Origin: Candidatus Flexifilum breve
GTDB lineage: Bacteria; Chloroflexota; Anaerolineae; Aggregatilineales; Phototrophicaceae
DNA length: 64,000 nt
Assembly (NCBI GenBank): GCA_016717205.1
Contig: JADKGC010000006.1
Coordinates: 124,001-188,000, forward strand
Reading direction: 5' to 3'
This document shows, in pieces, positions 52,984 through 61,609 of the stretch; positions within the stretch are counted from its first letter, which is position 1; each line of letters starts with the position of its first letter. The notes under the pieces are model-generated. The model searched no databases and had not been told where the DNA came from. It was given only the letters and a program-made list of their open reading frames with translations. A program made the translations under genes and the position numbers.

Positions 52984-53571
52984 TTATTTGCGGCGTTTTT
53001 GCCCGCGCAGCGCAAGCAGTAACACCAGACCGAGCAGTGGCCAGACCCACGCCAGCTCTCCCGGGCCGTTGGTTCCGGTGATCGATTCGCCGCGCTCAAA
53101 GCGGATTAGGCGGTAGTCCGCAGTCGCAGCCGCGAGCTCAGCATCGGGCGTAGTGTGCGGATCAATGCCGACCAGCGGGGCGACGAACGCGCTGGCGATC
53201 AACACCTGCCGGATTTTGGCGCTGGCGTCATCCGAGTCGGTCACGTCGACTGCCTGTGCCGACCAGCGACCATCGGGCAGCCACAATTCGACCTGTGGCG
53301 TCGCCATGATGTTCTGATACCAGTGGGATCCCGCGCCGAACCCGGCCACGCAGTACACGTGTCCATCGACCAGCGCGTAATTCACCGGGGCAAAACGTTT
53401 TTGACCCGATTTGCGCCCGACGTTCACGATCACCATGTAGCGCCCCAGCAGCGTCGGCGCGCTGTTGAGCCACTTTCCCAAGCCGAGCCGCCACATGAGC
53501 ACCATGTAACGGTTCAGATATTTGAAACCCTGCTGTAAAGCAGCCTGCGTTTCGCGATCCATTGCGGTCAT
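52984..53571 (-). CDS. Deazaflavin-dependent nitroreductase-like oxidoreductase with C-terminal membrane helix
   Basis: 195 residues from the ATG at 53571, chosen because AAAGGG lies seven bases upstream; an ATG at 53577 lies too close to it. The core has GRKSGQKRFAPVNYALVDGHVYCVAGFGAGSHWYQNI, the split-barrel pattern of the Ddn/F420-dependent family. A C-terminal helix (about 172-188, GELAWVWPLLGLVLLLAL) then a basic tail would anchor it. The cofactor is probably F420 or flavin; F420 genes are not in the window, so this is open. Confidence 0.8.
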   Translation of the reverse strand: MTAMDRETQAALQQGFKYLNRYMVLMWRLGLGKWLNSAPTLLGRYMVIVNVGRKSGQKRFAPVNYALVDGHVYCVAGFGAGSHWYQNIMATPQVELWLPDGRWSAQAVDVTDSDDASAKIRQVLIASAFVAPLVGIDPHTTPDAELAAATADYRLIRFERGESITGTNGPGELAWVWPLLGLVLLLALRGQKRRK

Positions 53572-53686
53572 CAGCATCCCTTTCGCAGATGTGAATCAGC
53601 ACCACTATGAGCGAGTGTACGCCGATCTCGGTGGGGGAGCGCCTGATCATTGTCACCTGCGGACGCGCCGAAGCGCGTCCTGTGGG

Positions 53687-54715
53687 CTAGAACAGCAGCG
53701 GGTTGCGCCCGACGCCGTATTTGCGCTGATGCCAGTAGGGGTAGGGGATGGGCGGTGCGCTGACGGCATCGAGCCGCGCCATTTCGTCGGCGGTGAGCTG
53801 CCAAGTCGCGGCGTTGAGATTGTCTTGCAGCTGCTCCATGTTGCGCGCGCCGAAGATCACCGAGGTGACGCCCCGCTTGCCGATCACCCAGTTGACCGCC
53901 ACCTGCGCGACGGAGACGCCCCGGGCCTGCGCGATCTCGTATAGGGCGTCGACGATGTCGTAGGCCTGGTCGTCAGGGATGTTGATCGGCGGCTCGAAGC
54001 GGTAGGCGTAGCGCCCCTGCTTATCAAAGCCGGAATCGCGGCGGTATTTGCCACCTAAGAAACCCTGTGCCAGCGGCCCCCACACCAGCACGCCGACATT
54101 CTGGTCGAGGCTGAGCGGGAGCAGTTCGAATTCCAGTTCGCGCCCGATCAGCGAATAGTAAGCTTGCTGCGAGACGTACCGGGCGGTGTGATATTCCTTC
54201 GCCAGACCGAGCGCCTTCATCAACTGCCAGCCGGAATAGTTCGAACAGCCGATGTAGCGCACTTTGCCGGCTTGGATGAGATGATCGAAGGCAGCAAGCG
54301 TCTCTTCGAGCGGCGTCAGCGCGTCGAAGTTGTGCGCCTGATACAGGTCGATGTAGTCGGTGTCCAGACGGCGCAGCGAAGCCTCGCACGAGCGGATAAT
54401 GTGGTGGCGCGACAAGCCTTTGTCATTGTCGCCGTCACCCATCGGGCTGAAGACTTTGCTCGCCACCAACACGTCATGCCGTTTGCCCGCCAGCGCTTCG
54501 CCGAGCACTTCCTCGGCGCGCCCCTGTTGATACACGTTCGCCGTGTCGAACAGGTTGACGCCGGCATCCATACACACGTCAATCATGCGGCGGGCTTCGT
54601 CCGGCTCGATGCCGCCCACCCGGACCGCTCGTTCACCCACGCCGCCAAAGGTCAGCGTGCCCAGGGATAACACTGACACTTGCAGACCGGAATAGCCCAA
54701 TAACCGTTTTTCCAT
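53687..54715 (-). CDS. Aldo/keto reductase
   Basis: 342 residues with an (alpha/beta)8 barrel. The catalytic set is visible: Asp and Tyr in NLFDTANVYQQGRAEEVLGEAL, Lys in DVLVASKVF and His in DLYQAHNFD. The end with WVIGKRGVTSVIFGARNMEQLQDN binds NADPH. Similar to YhdN/general stress protein 69-type reductases. It is last in the minus-strand sugar operon, 33 bases after the BadF-type kinase, so a sugar aldehyde or keto-sugar is a fair guess. Confidence 0.9.
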   Translation of the reverse strand: MEKRLLGYSGLQVSVLSLGTLTFGGVGERAVRVGGIEPDEARRMIDVCMDAGVNLFDTANVYQQGRAEEVLGEALAGKRHDVLVASKVFSPMGDGDNDKGLSRHHIIRSCEASLRRLDTDYIDLYQAHNFDALTPLEETLAAFDHLIQAGKVRYIGCSNYSGWQLMKALGLAKEYHTARYVSQQAYYSLIGRELEFELLPLSLDQNVGVLVWGPLAQGFLGGKYRRDSGFDKQGRYAYRFEPPINIPDDQAYDIVDALYEIAQARGVSVAQVAVNWVIGKRGVTSVIFGARNMEQLQDNLNAATWQLTADEMARLDAVSAPPIPYPYWHQRKYGVGRNPLLF

Positions 54716-54748
54716 GCCGTTACTCCTCGCACGCAGTGCAGGCGGCGA

Positions 54749-55741
54749 TTATGTCTCAAAAGTCGCCTGAGTGGGCATGGTCGCGGCGAGCGTGTCCTGC
54801 ATGGTCACCGTAATGGGGATGTTCAGCGTTTCCCACGCCAGCATGACCGCCCCAACCACCGGTTCGAAGCGGCTGGAATGGATGGTCACGCCCGGCGCGG
54901 CGGCGTGAATCTGCGCCGTAACCGCGTCTTTGAGCAGCGTGCTCGCATGGCGGAACAGCCCACCGTTCAAGACCAGATGAAACGGCGTGTGTTCAATGCC
55001 GACCTGCCGCGCGGCGGCCAGCGCGTAGTCGACCAAGCGCCGCGCTTGATCGATGATCAGCGCGCGGGCGACGGCATCGCCGTTGGCGGCTTCGGTTAGC
55101 ACATAGGGCGCGAGTTTGCTCACCTGAATGTCGCTCGGCGCTTGCGACCCGCGCATGGTGAACAACCGCAGCAGGTCGGCGCAGGTGGTCACGTTGAAGA
55201 AGCGCAGCACGATCGGCGTGAGTGTGGTGGGCGGTTCGATGCCGATATCGGCGTGGCGGACGGCGCGCAGCGCGTTATAGCCCACGTCGCGCCCGCCGAG
55301 CGAGTCCTGCCAGTAGCTGGTATGCCAGAACTGACCCTGTGCGTTGCGCGCGCCCATCGCCGCGCCCGTCCCAGCGTTGATCACGACCCCTGTGCCGTCC
55401 GGTGACCCGGCCCGCAGCGCGCCGATGGCGTCGTTGTAGACCGTGACGCTCTGACCGAGGCCACGCTTGATGAGTTCGTCGCGGAACTCGTCGTAGTCCT
55501 CGCGCCAGTCCGCCCCGGCGAGGCTGTACACGCCCGCGGCCAGTTGGCCACGCGTCAGCCCGGCCTGATCGAGCGCGTGCTCAACCGCCCCTTCGATCAC
55601 GTTGACTGCGCTGACGGCTGTCCCGTGCGGGTAAATGTCGCTGTTGCCGCCGCGCCCCGCGCCGAGGATGCGACCGTCCGCATCTACGACGAACGCAATG
55701 GTTTTGGTATTGCCGCCATCCACGCCGACTACATACGTCAT
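54749..55741 (-). CDS. BadF/BadG-type sugar kinase (N-acetylglucosamine kinase-like)
   Basis: 330 residues with an actin-like ATPase fold. Phosphate-1 motif GVDGGNTKTIAFVVD at residues 6-20, GTGVVINAGTGAAMGARN as phosphate-2 region and LVLNGGLFRHAS near the end. Members phosphorylate N-acetylglucosamine or related hexosamines. Its neighbours (GH4, ROK, aldo/keto reductase) fit phosphorylation of a released amino sugar or hexose in the cytoplasm. The exact sugar is inference. Confidence 0.85.
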   Translation of the reverse strand: MTYVVGVDGGNTKTIAFVVDADGRILGAGRGGNSDIYPHGTAVSAVNVIEGAVEHALDQAGLTRGQLAAGVYSLAGADWREDYDEFRDELIKRGLGQSVTVYNDAIGALRAGSPDGTGVVINAGTGAAMGARNAQGQFWHTSYWQDSLGGRDVGYNALRAVRHADIGIEPPTTLTPIVLRFFNVTTCADLLRLFTMRGSQAPSDIQVSKLAPYVLTEAANGDAVARALIIDQARRLVDYALAAARQVGIEHTPFHLVLNGGLFRHASTLLKDAVTAQIHAAAPGVTIHSSRFEPVVGAVMLAWETLNIPITVTMQDTLAATMPTQATFET

Positions 55742-55757
55742 CGCGTTCCCTTTCCGT

Positions 55758-57056
55758 TTAACTCAGCAGGCGTTCCGGCAGATAATCTTTGTGCGCCGCC
55801 GCCATTTCGTCATACATCTTCTCCGCTTTTTCGAGCGAGAGCACGAGCGGGTGACTGACCAGCGCCTGAATTGCGTCGGCGCGCCGACCGCACCACGCGG
55901 CTTCGGCGGTCAGGTACTGGTATTCCGCCAGCGCCTTGACCAGCGGGAGCGTCTGCGGTGGCAGGTGACCGTCTGCCAGCCCAACCACCCCGTTACGGTC
56001 GAGATAGCCGCGGATTTCGACCACGCGATCATCGGGTAGATCGGGCAGCACGCCGCGATTCGGGATATTGACCGGGAGGATCTCCTTGCGGTCATTGTAG
56101 ATCGCATCCATCGCGTCGATGGCGAGTTCCAGCTCATTGATGCCACCGCGCGACCGCGCCGGATCGAGCACGGGATGCTCGGCGGCGGCCTGTTCGCGGT
56201 AATGCTGCCAGTAGCCCGGCACCTGTTCGAGGATGTCCTGCGCGCGGGTTGTTGGCTTGTTCAGGTGATAGTCGAGCACTTCGTCTCTGAAGTAGTAGTA
56301 CTGGGAGTAGTCGGCGGGCAGGCTGTTCATCGTAATCGCCAGCTTGAGCAGGCGCATGTGGAATTCGTCCGTCCCGCCTTCGCGCAAGCGGCGCTCGTAG
56401 CCCTCGCGCAGCAGCGGCATCACATCCTGACCTTCGTAGAGATGCTGCACCGTCCAACACCCGTGATTCAAGCCGACCATAACCGAATCCAGCTTGCGCG
56501 GGTCGAGTCCGGCGGCATCGGCGATGGTGCCGGGGAAGTAGTAGGGGCCTTCGCAAAACGAGATGATCGGGACGTCACTGTGATGCGTGACCGCTTCCGA
56601 GATGATATTGATCGGGTTGGTGTAGTTGAACACGCGCGCTTTGGGGCAGACCTGTTCCATATCCTGCAAAATGCCCTGCATCACGTGGATGGAGCGCAGC
56701 GCCATGAAGAACCCACCGGGACCCTGCGTCTCTTGCCCGACGATGCCGTACTTGAGTGGGATGCTTTCGTCGAGATGGCGCGCTTCGAATCCGCCGGGAC
56801 GGTAGCTGGTGAGCACCGCGTCGCAGTCGGTCAAGCCGGCGCGACGGTCGGTCGTGTACGAGATGGTGATGTCGACGCCGCGATCCCGGCTCATCTTGTC
56901 GGCCATCGTCTTGATGATCTGCATCTTTTCCGGGTCAAAGTCGATGAGCACAATCTCCGACCCCGCGAAGTTTTCGCCTTGATGGATGAACGAGGCAACC
57001 GTGCCGGGGCCGCGGGTGCTGCCGCCGCCAACGTACGCAATCTTGAGCCGAGCCAT
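55758..57056 (-). CDS. GH4 family NAD- and metal-dependent glycosidase
   Basis: 432 residues from the ATG at 57056 (GGAAAGG upstream); the frame runs on to 57299 inside the preceding gene and is not protein-like there. Rossmann start KIAYVGGGSTRGPG, NYTNPINIISEAV, and the metal site pair Cys in ISFCEGPYYFPG and His in VGLNHGCW. These enzymes use an oxidation-elimination mechanism with NAD+ and Mn2+. Substrates in the family include 6-phospho-glycosides, alpha-galactosides and alpha-glucuronides. It lacks an obvious phosphotransferase partner, so an unphosphorylated substrate is likely here. Confidence 0.88.
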   Translation of the reverse strand: MARLKIAYVGGGSTRGPGTVASFIHQGENFAGSEIVLIDFDPEKMQIIKTMADKMSRDRGVDITISYTTDRRAGLTDCDAVLTSYRPGGFEARHLDESIPLKYGIVGQETQGPGGFFMALRSIHVMQGILQDMEQVCPKARVFNYTNPINIISEAVTHHSDVPIISFCEGPYYFPGTIADAAGLDPRKLDSVMVGLNHGCWTVQHLYEGQDVMPLLREGYERRLREGGTDEFHMRLLKLAITMNSLPADYSQYYYFRDEVLDYHLNKPTTRAQDILEQVPGYWQHYREQAAAEHPVLDPARSRGGINELELAIDAMDAIYNDRKEILPVNIPNRGVLPDLPDDRVVEIRGYLDRNGVVGLADGHLPPQTLPLVKALAEYQYLTAEAAWCGRRADAIQALVSHPLVLSLEKAEKMYDEMAAAHKDYLPERLLS

Positions 57057-57106
57057 AATCTGAACCTTTCCTACCTGTAGCCGGGCTAGGGAATACCTCG
57101 CCCGCG

Positions 57107-58648
57107 TTAACTCTGCAAGTCGTAAGTGTCGACGTGGTCGCCCCACTGCACGCGTAACGTGAGCGGGACGGTGCTGGTCGCCGTGATCTGTGGCCGTTCG
57201 TCGGTATGATCGCGGCGTTCGCAGCGCAGGTCGATCCACCCAGTGCGCCCGAACGGGTAGCGGCGGACGCCGTGCGCATCGGTTAAGCGCACGTCCCACG
57301 TCAGCGTGTTATTCGGTGCGTCCGCGCGCAGCCCGAAGACATATTCGAGCAGCCCGGCCACCGGGCCGACGCCGCCCCAACCAACGAAATCATCTTTGGC
57401 GGGCGTGCCCGGTCGCGGCGCGGCATCCGGCGCGTAATTCTCCCACACGGTTCCCGTCGCCTTGAAGACCTGCGTCACATTGCTGACGTGATTGAGGCCG
57501 ATCTCGTGTGCTAGCCCATGCTGCCCAACTTCGGTCAGGCCGCGCAGCACCATGTAGTTGGTCGGGTCCCACACGCCGCCCATCCAGTAGCCGCCCTGCG
57601 GGTCGTAGTTGGGGTGATCAGCGGAGAGTGAGGGCACGCGGTGCGGGCGGTTGAACGTCGCCGGGTCATTCAGGTGGGCGGTGAAGCGCCGCACCTGCGC
57701 GTCGCTCAGTGTGCGCGCCAGCAGCGCCCAGTACGCGCCAATTGACTTGGTCGTGAGCCGCCGCCGCTCGCGGTCAGCGTCATAGTAGAAGGCGCTGGTT
57801 TCATCCCACAGCCAGCAGTTGACATACTCCGTCAACGATTCGATTTCCGCCGCCATGTCGGGGATGTCCGCGCTGCGACCGAGCGCGGCGGCCATCTGAC
57901 CGAGCAGACGGGCGGCGAAGATCTGCTGCAGACAGGCATCTGCCCACACCTGATGCGCGTGTTCCATCCACAGGTCGGCTTCACTGGTGAAGGGCACGCG
58001 CGGCTGATTATCCATACCGCAGCCCCAGCCCGTCGTCCAGTAGCCCCCGTCGGGCCACGTGTGGTAGCGCCGCAGCCACTGGTGATAGGCGACCAGCGCC
58101 GGGAAGACCCGCGCCAACCGCTCTGTATCGCCCGTATCGCGGTAGTATTCCCATTCCGACCAGCCGAGGATGTTTGGCCCGGTGCTCACAGGGTCAAAGC
58201 GGAAGAAGGCATCCGCGCCCGTCTGGTGATTGATTTGCCGGGAGATGAAGCCGTCGGGGTGCTGCTTCGCATAGAAATTGTCGAGCGTGCCCTGAAACGG
58301 GAAGGCCCGCCGCCCGTAACGCGTGAACATCATCATGAACGTGGAATCCCACATGAAGATGCCCGGATACCAGAACGCCGTGTCGATGAACGGGGCGACG
58401 AAACCGTTCTCCGGCGTCGGTTGGCCAATATGCTGAAACGCCAACTCCCACACCTTCCAGTAGCAGGCGATGGCGTCGGTGTGACCCGCCCAGAACGGAT
58501 CGGGCAGCAGCGTCTGCACATCGTCGAGCTGTGGCCGTGATAACAGCACTGGATGCGCGTTGATGAACGGGTTTTCGTTCACCCATACATTCGCGTTGTA
58601 GGGATCCAGCGGGCTGAAGCGGGTGTAACGTTCCGAGCGGATGGTCAT
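57107..58648 (-). CDS. GH63/GH37-like (alpha/alpha)6-barrel glycosidase
   Basis: 513 residues without signal peptide. WYPGIFMWDSTFMMMFTRYG and the central GGYWMGGVWDPTNYMVLRGL are typical of trehalase/glucosidase (MGH1-like) barrels, with WSEWEYYRDTGD and NYAPDAAPRPGTPAKDDFVGWGG carrying likely catalytic acid residues. GH37 hydrolyses trehalose; GH63 covers alpha-glucosides and mannosylglycerate. It lies between ROK and GH4, so it shares their substrate pathway. Specificity cannot be read off. Confidence 0.8.
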   Translation of the reverse strand: MTIRSERYTRFSPLDPYNANVWVNENPFINAHPVLLSRPQLDDVQTLLPDPFWAGHTDAIACYWKVWELAFQHIGQPTPENGFVAPFIDTAFWYPGIFMWDSTFMMMFTRYGRRAFPFQGTLDNFYAKQHPDGFISRQINHQTGADAFFRFDPVSTGPNILGWSEWEYYRDTGDTERLARVFPALVAYHQWLRRYHTWPDGGYWTTGWGCGMDNQPRVPFTSEADLWMEHAHQVWADACLQQIFAARLLGQMAAALGRSADIPDMAAEIESLTEYVNCWLWDETSAFYYDADRERRRLTTKSIGAYWALLARTLSDAQVRRFTAHLNDPATFNRPHRVPSLSADHPNYDPQGGYWMGGVWDPTNYMVLRGLTEVGQHGLAHEIGLNHVSNVTQVFKATGTVWENYAPDAAPRPGTPAKDDFVGWGGVGPVAGLLEYVFGLRADAPNNTLTWDVRLTDAHGVRRYPFGRTGWIDLRCERRDHTDERPQITATSTVPLTLRVQWGDHVDTYDLQS

Positions 58649-58672
58649 GAGCGTGGTTGTCCTCGCAGCACG

Positions 58673-59923
58673 TCAAGGATGGCGCACTTTCTTGCGCATA
58701 GTGATATCTTCGCCGATGAGGAAGGCTTGCAGCGCGAGCGTCGCCGCGCCGAGGCTGACGGCATCCCAGCCGAGCGCGCTTACCCGGATACTGGTGTTCG
58801 CCAGTGGTTGATCCAGCGCCACCTGCCCGACGATGGCCTGAATGCGGGACAGCAAATCTGCGCCGAGCAGCGTCCCCGCCCAACCGCCGAGCACGATCAG
58901 CTGCGGGTTGAACAGGTTGATCAAGTTGCCGATGCCCGTGCCGAGCGTCGCGCCGATCTCATCCATCATGCCGACGGCCAATGGATCACCTTTACGCGCG
59001 GCGGCGCCGAGCGCGCGCAGAATCTCGATCTGACTGCCGTGATTGAGGAGGGAGCTGACTGGGGCGCGTTCGCGGATCTGTTCGATGATGGCCGGCGCGC
59101 CCGCATACGCTTCGATGCAGCCCCGGCTGCCACAGCGGCATGGACGCCCGTTCATGGCGATGCAGGTGTGCCCCCATTCACCGGCGCTGTTGGAAACGCC
59201 GCGGTAGAGCTTGCCATCAGTGATCACCCCCGAACCAATCCCCGTGCCGACCAGCAGCACGACGAGGTTGTTGATGCCTTTGCCCGCGCCGAACCACATC
59301 TCGGCCAGCGCCATGGCCTGAGCGCCGTTGTCGAGCAGGATGGGTAAGTGCAGCTGCGTCTGGACGAGATCCAGCAGCGACACATTGCGCCAGCCCCAGT
59401 TGGGCGCGAAGATCGATACACCGCCCGCGCGGTCGACCACGCCGGGCACGCCGATGCCCACGCCGAGCACCTTGTCGTCGGGGATGTTTGAGCCGCGCTG
59501 CAGCGACCGCACGCCATCCACGATCATGCGCACGATGTCCTGCGGCATGATCTCGCTGGAGGTGAGCGCATACTTGATGTCGCCGATGCTGTTGAGCTTG
59601 ATGTCGAACAGTTCGACGTAGATGTGCGTTTCGCCCACATCCACGCCGAAGAAGTAGCCGTAATAGGGGTCGATTTGCAGGGTAGTACGCGGACGCCCAC
59701 CCTGCGAGTCTTCGACGCCCGTTTCGATGACAATGTCTTCGCTGATCAATTCGCTGACGATCTTCGTCACCGTGGCCGGGCTGAGACCGGACATCTGGCT
59801 TAGATCCAGCCGCGTGGTCGGTTCGTTGAAATAGAGCAAATTCAGCAGGTGCGAGCGATTGCTGCGCTTCAGGTCACGCGATGTTGCGACCGTTCGTGTC
59901 ATGGGCTGTTCCTGCTGCGGCAT
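58673..59923 (-). CDS. ROK family transcriptional regulator
   Basis: 416 residues from the ATG at 59923; the upstream extension to 60067 lies within the preceding gene and is not supported. A winged helix at about residues 15-75 (NRSHLLNLLYFNEPTTRLDLSQMSGLSPATV... in pattern) precedes the sugar kinase-like ROK domain with GVDVGETHIYVELFD, the zinc motif CRCGSRGCIEAYAG and GHTCIAMNG. It probably senses the sugar handled by this operon and represses it. The DExGH-type catalytic Asp region LLDNGAQAMALAE is altered, in line with a regulator rather than a kinase. Confidence 0.9.
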   Translation of the reverse strand: MPQQEQPMTRTVATSRDLKRSNRSHLLNLLYFNEPTTRLDLSQMSGLSPATVTKIVSELISEDIVIETGVEDSQGGRPRTTLQIDPYYGYFFGVDVGETHIYVELFDIKLNSIGDIKYALTSSEIMPQDIVRMIVDGVRSLQRGSNIPDDKVLGVGIGVPGVVDRAGGVSIFAPNWGWRNVSLLDLVQTQLHLPILLDNGAQAMALAEMWFGAGKGINNLVVLLVGTGIGSGVITDGKLYRGVSNSAGEWGHTCIAMNGRPCRCGSRGCIEAYAGAPAIIEQIRERAPVSSLLNHGSQIEILRALGAAARKGDPLAVGMMDEIGATLGTGIGNLINLFNPQLIVLGGWAGTLLGADLLSRIQAIVGQVALDQPLANTSIRVSALGWDAVSLGAATLALQAFLIGEDITMRKKVRHP

Positions 59924-59933
59924 GTTTTTCTCT

Positions 59934-61607
59934 CTACGTTGTATAGACGCGCCCACCAACCAGCAAAATGACCAGATGTCCTGCATCGTAACTGATGTCC
60001 ATGATCTGATCTTCAGGCAGATCCAGCGGCACATGATGCCACTGCCGCCCCTGATCATGGCTTTCAAAGATCCCTTGCGTCAGCGAGAGCGCGTACTGCA
60101 CCGCGGCATCCCCGGTGATGGTGCGCACCTGCACGCCCGGTTGGTCGAACAGGGCGCTCGTCCACGGATCGTCCGGCTTCGGGCCACCGACGAGCAGTGC
60201 ATTCGGCAGCGCCAGCATCGGCGGATTCGGGAAGGCGGCGGCAATGCCCCACTGCGCTGGGATTTCTGCGCCGGGGAACCAACGCTGACCGCCATCGGTG
60301 GAGCGCCACAGCCCGATCACGCGGCGGCGCGGATCGAAAATGCCCGCAAAGATCATCGTATCGGTGGCGGCCAGCGCGACCACGGGCAGCACGCCGAACG
60401 GCGATTTGGTCGTCTGCCACGTCGCGCCCGCATCGAGCGTGCGAACAAGCTGCGTGCCATCGGCGCGGCTGCCGTAGCCGACGCCATTGGGCTGGAAGGC
60501 GAGATGTGACAGGTAACCTTCTGCCCACAGCCTGAGCCATGAGGCGCCTTGATCGCTGGAGACGTACAGACCATCGATGCCGGACGCATAAATCAGCTCT
60601 TTTTGGCGCATGACCAGCGAGAGGGGCAGCGGCACGCCGCCGAGCGGATGCCAGGCGCCTGCATGGTACTTGAGCAGAGCGCTCAGGCGCCCGGCGACCA
60701 ACACATCATCGCCGAGCGCGATGACCTGCCGCACATCGTGGATCGGCGCGGGCGGGAGTTCCGTCCAACCGCTGGCACCGCCGCGCATTACGCCCCCATC
60801 GACACCCGCATACGGCGTGCCATCCGGTGCGTTGGTCAGCGAGAAGATCGTGCCCTCAAGTAGCTGTGTCCACGTTGCGCCGTCGTCGCTGCCCGTATAC
60901 AGCGCATTGCTCGTGCCGAGCAGCGTCCCTGCCAGCATGCTGATCTCGGCGCCCTCCGGCAGATTGTTGTCGTGCGCTTCCCACGTGTCGCCCTTGTCGG
61001 TGCTGACCATCAGTTCGCCTGTTTCCAGCGCCGCGAGCAGTGCCCCATTGGGGAGCTGCGTCAGCGCGGTGACCGGGGCGCAGTGCTCCGAAAGCCGCCA
61101 CGCGCGTCCGGCATTGGGGGAACGGTACAGGCCATTGGTCGTCCCAGCGATTAGCGCGCCGTCTTTTGTCCACAGCAGCGCCAGCACTTCATAGGATTCC
61201 AGCGCGAACGCGGAGACTTCCCAGGTTTGGCCTTCGTCGTCGCTGCGCAGCGTGCCCATGTTGATCGACGCGGCGAGCAGCGTTTTGTCTTTCTCGTACT
61301 TGGGTGAGGCCACGATCGCCGCAATCGTCGGCGCGCCACCCTTGACCGGGCAGGGCTGCCACGTCACGCCGCCGTCACCCGACCGCGCGATGCCGTCGGT
61401 GCCGCCCGCGATTAGCCAGTTGCCGACGCGCAGGAGCGCCGTGATGCTCGACAGCGTCAATCCGGCGAAGCGTGTGTGCCATTCCGAACCATCGTAAAAG
61501 GCGATACCGCCCAAGCCGCCCGCCCATACGCCGGTGCTGTCCACCGCCAGCGCGGACACGGGCGAGGGGACGTTCAACGGGGGCAGGGCTTTCAATTGTG
61601 TCTGCAT
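59934..61607 (-). CDS. BNR/YCF48-like beta-propeller protein
   Basis: 557 residues made of about ten repeats with the S-x-D-x-G-x-T-W (Asp-box) pattern: SGDGGVTW, SDDEGQTW, STDKGDTW, SDDGATW, SSDQGASW and STDGGQRW. These build a sialidase-like or YCF48-like propeller. No signal peptide, so it seems cytoplasmic. None of the sialidase arginine-triad context is evident, so a binding or assembly role is more likely than glycosidase activity. It starts two bases after the stop of the GroEL-like gene. Confidence 0.8.
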   Translation of the reverse strand: MQTQLKALPPLNVPSPVSALAVDSTGVWAGGLGGIAFYDGSEWHTRFAGLTLSSITALLRVGNWLIAGGTDGIARSGDGGVTWQPCPVKGGAPTIAAIVASPKYEKDKTLLAASINMGTLRSDDEGQTWEVSAFALESYEVLALLWTKDGALIAGTTNGLYRSPNAGRAWRLSEHCAPVTALTQLPNGALLAALETGELMVSTDKGDTWEAHDNNLPEGAEISMLAGTLLGTSNALYTGSDDGATWTQLLEGTIFSLTNAPDGTPYAGVDGGVMRGGASGWTELPPAPIHDVRQVIALGDDVLVAGRLSALLKYHAGAWHPLGGVPLPLSLVMRQKELIYASGIDGLYVSSDQGASWLRLWAEGYLSHLAFQPNGVGYGSRADGTQLVRTLDAGATWQTTKSPFGVLPVVALAATDTMIFAGIFDPRRRVIGLWRSTDGGQRWFPGAEIPAQWGIAAAFPNPPMLALPNALLVGGPKPDDPWTSALFDQPGVQVRTITGDAAVQYALSLTQGIFESHDQGRQWHHVPLDLPEDQIMDISYDAGHLVILLVGGRVYTT

Positions 61608-61609
61608 AG

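Noticed and set aside
57057..57299. N-terminal extension of the GH4 protein
   Set aside because: The ATG at 57056 gives the exact conserved Rossmann start; upstream residues overlap another gene and look non-coding.
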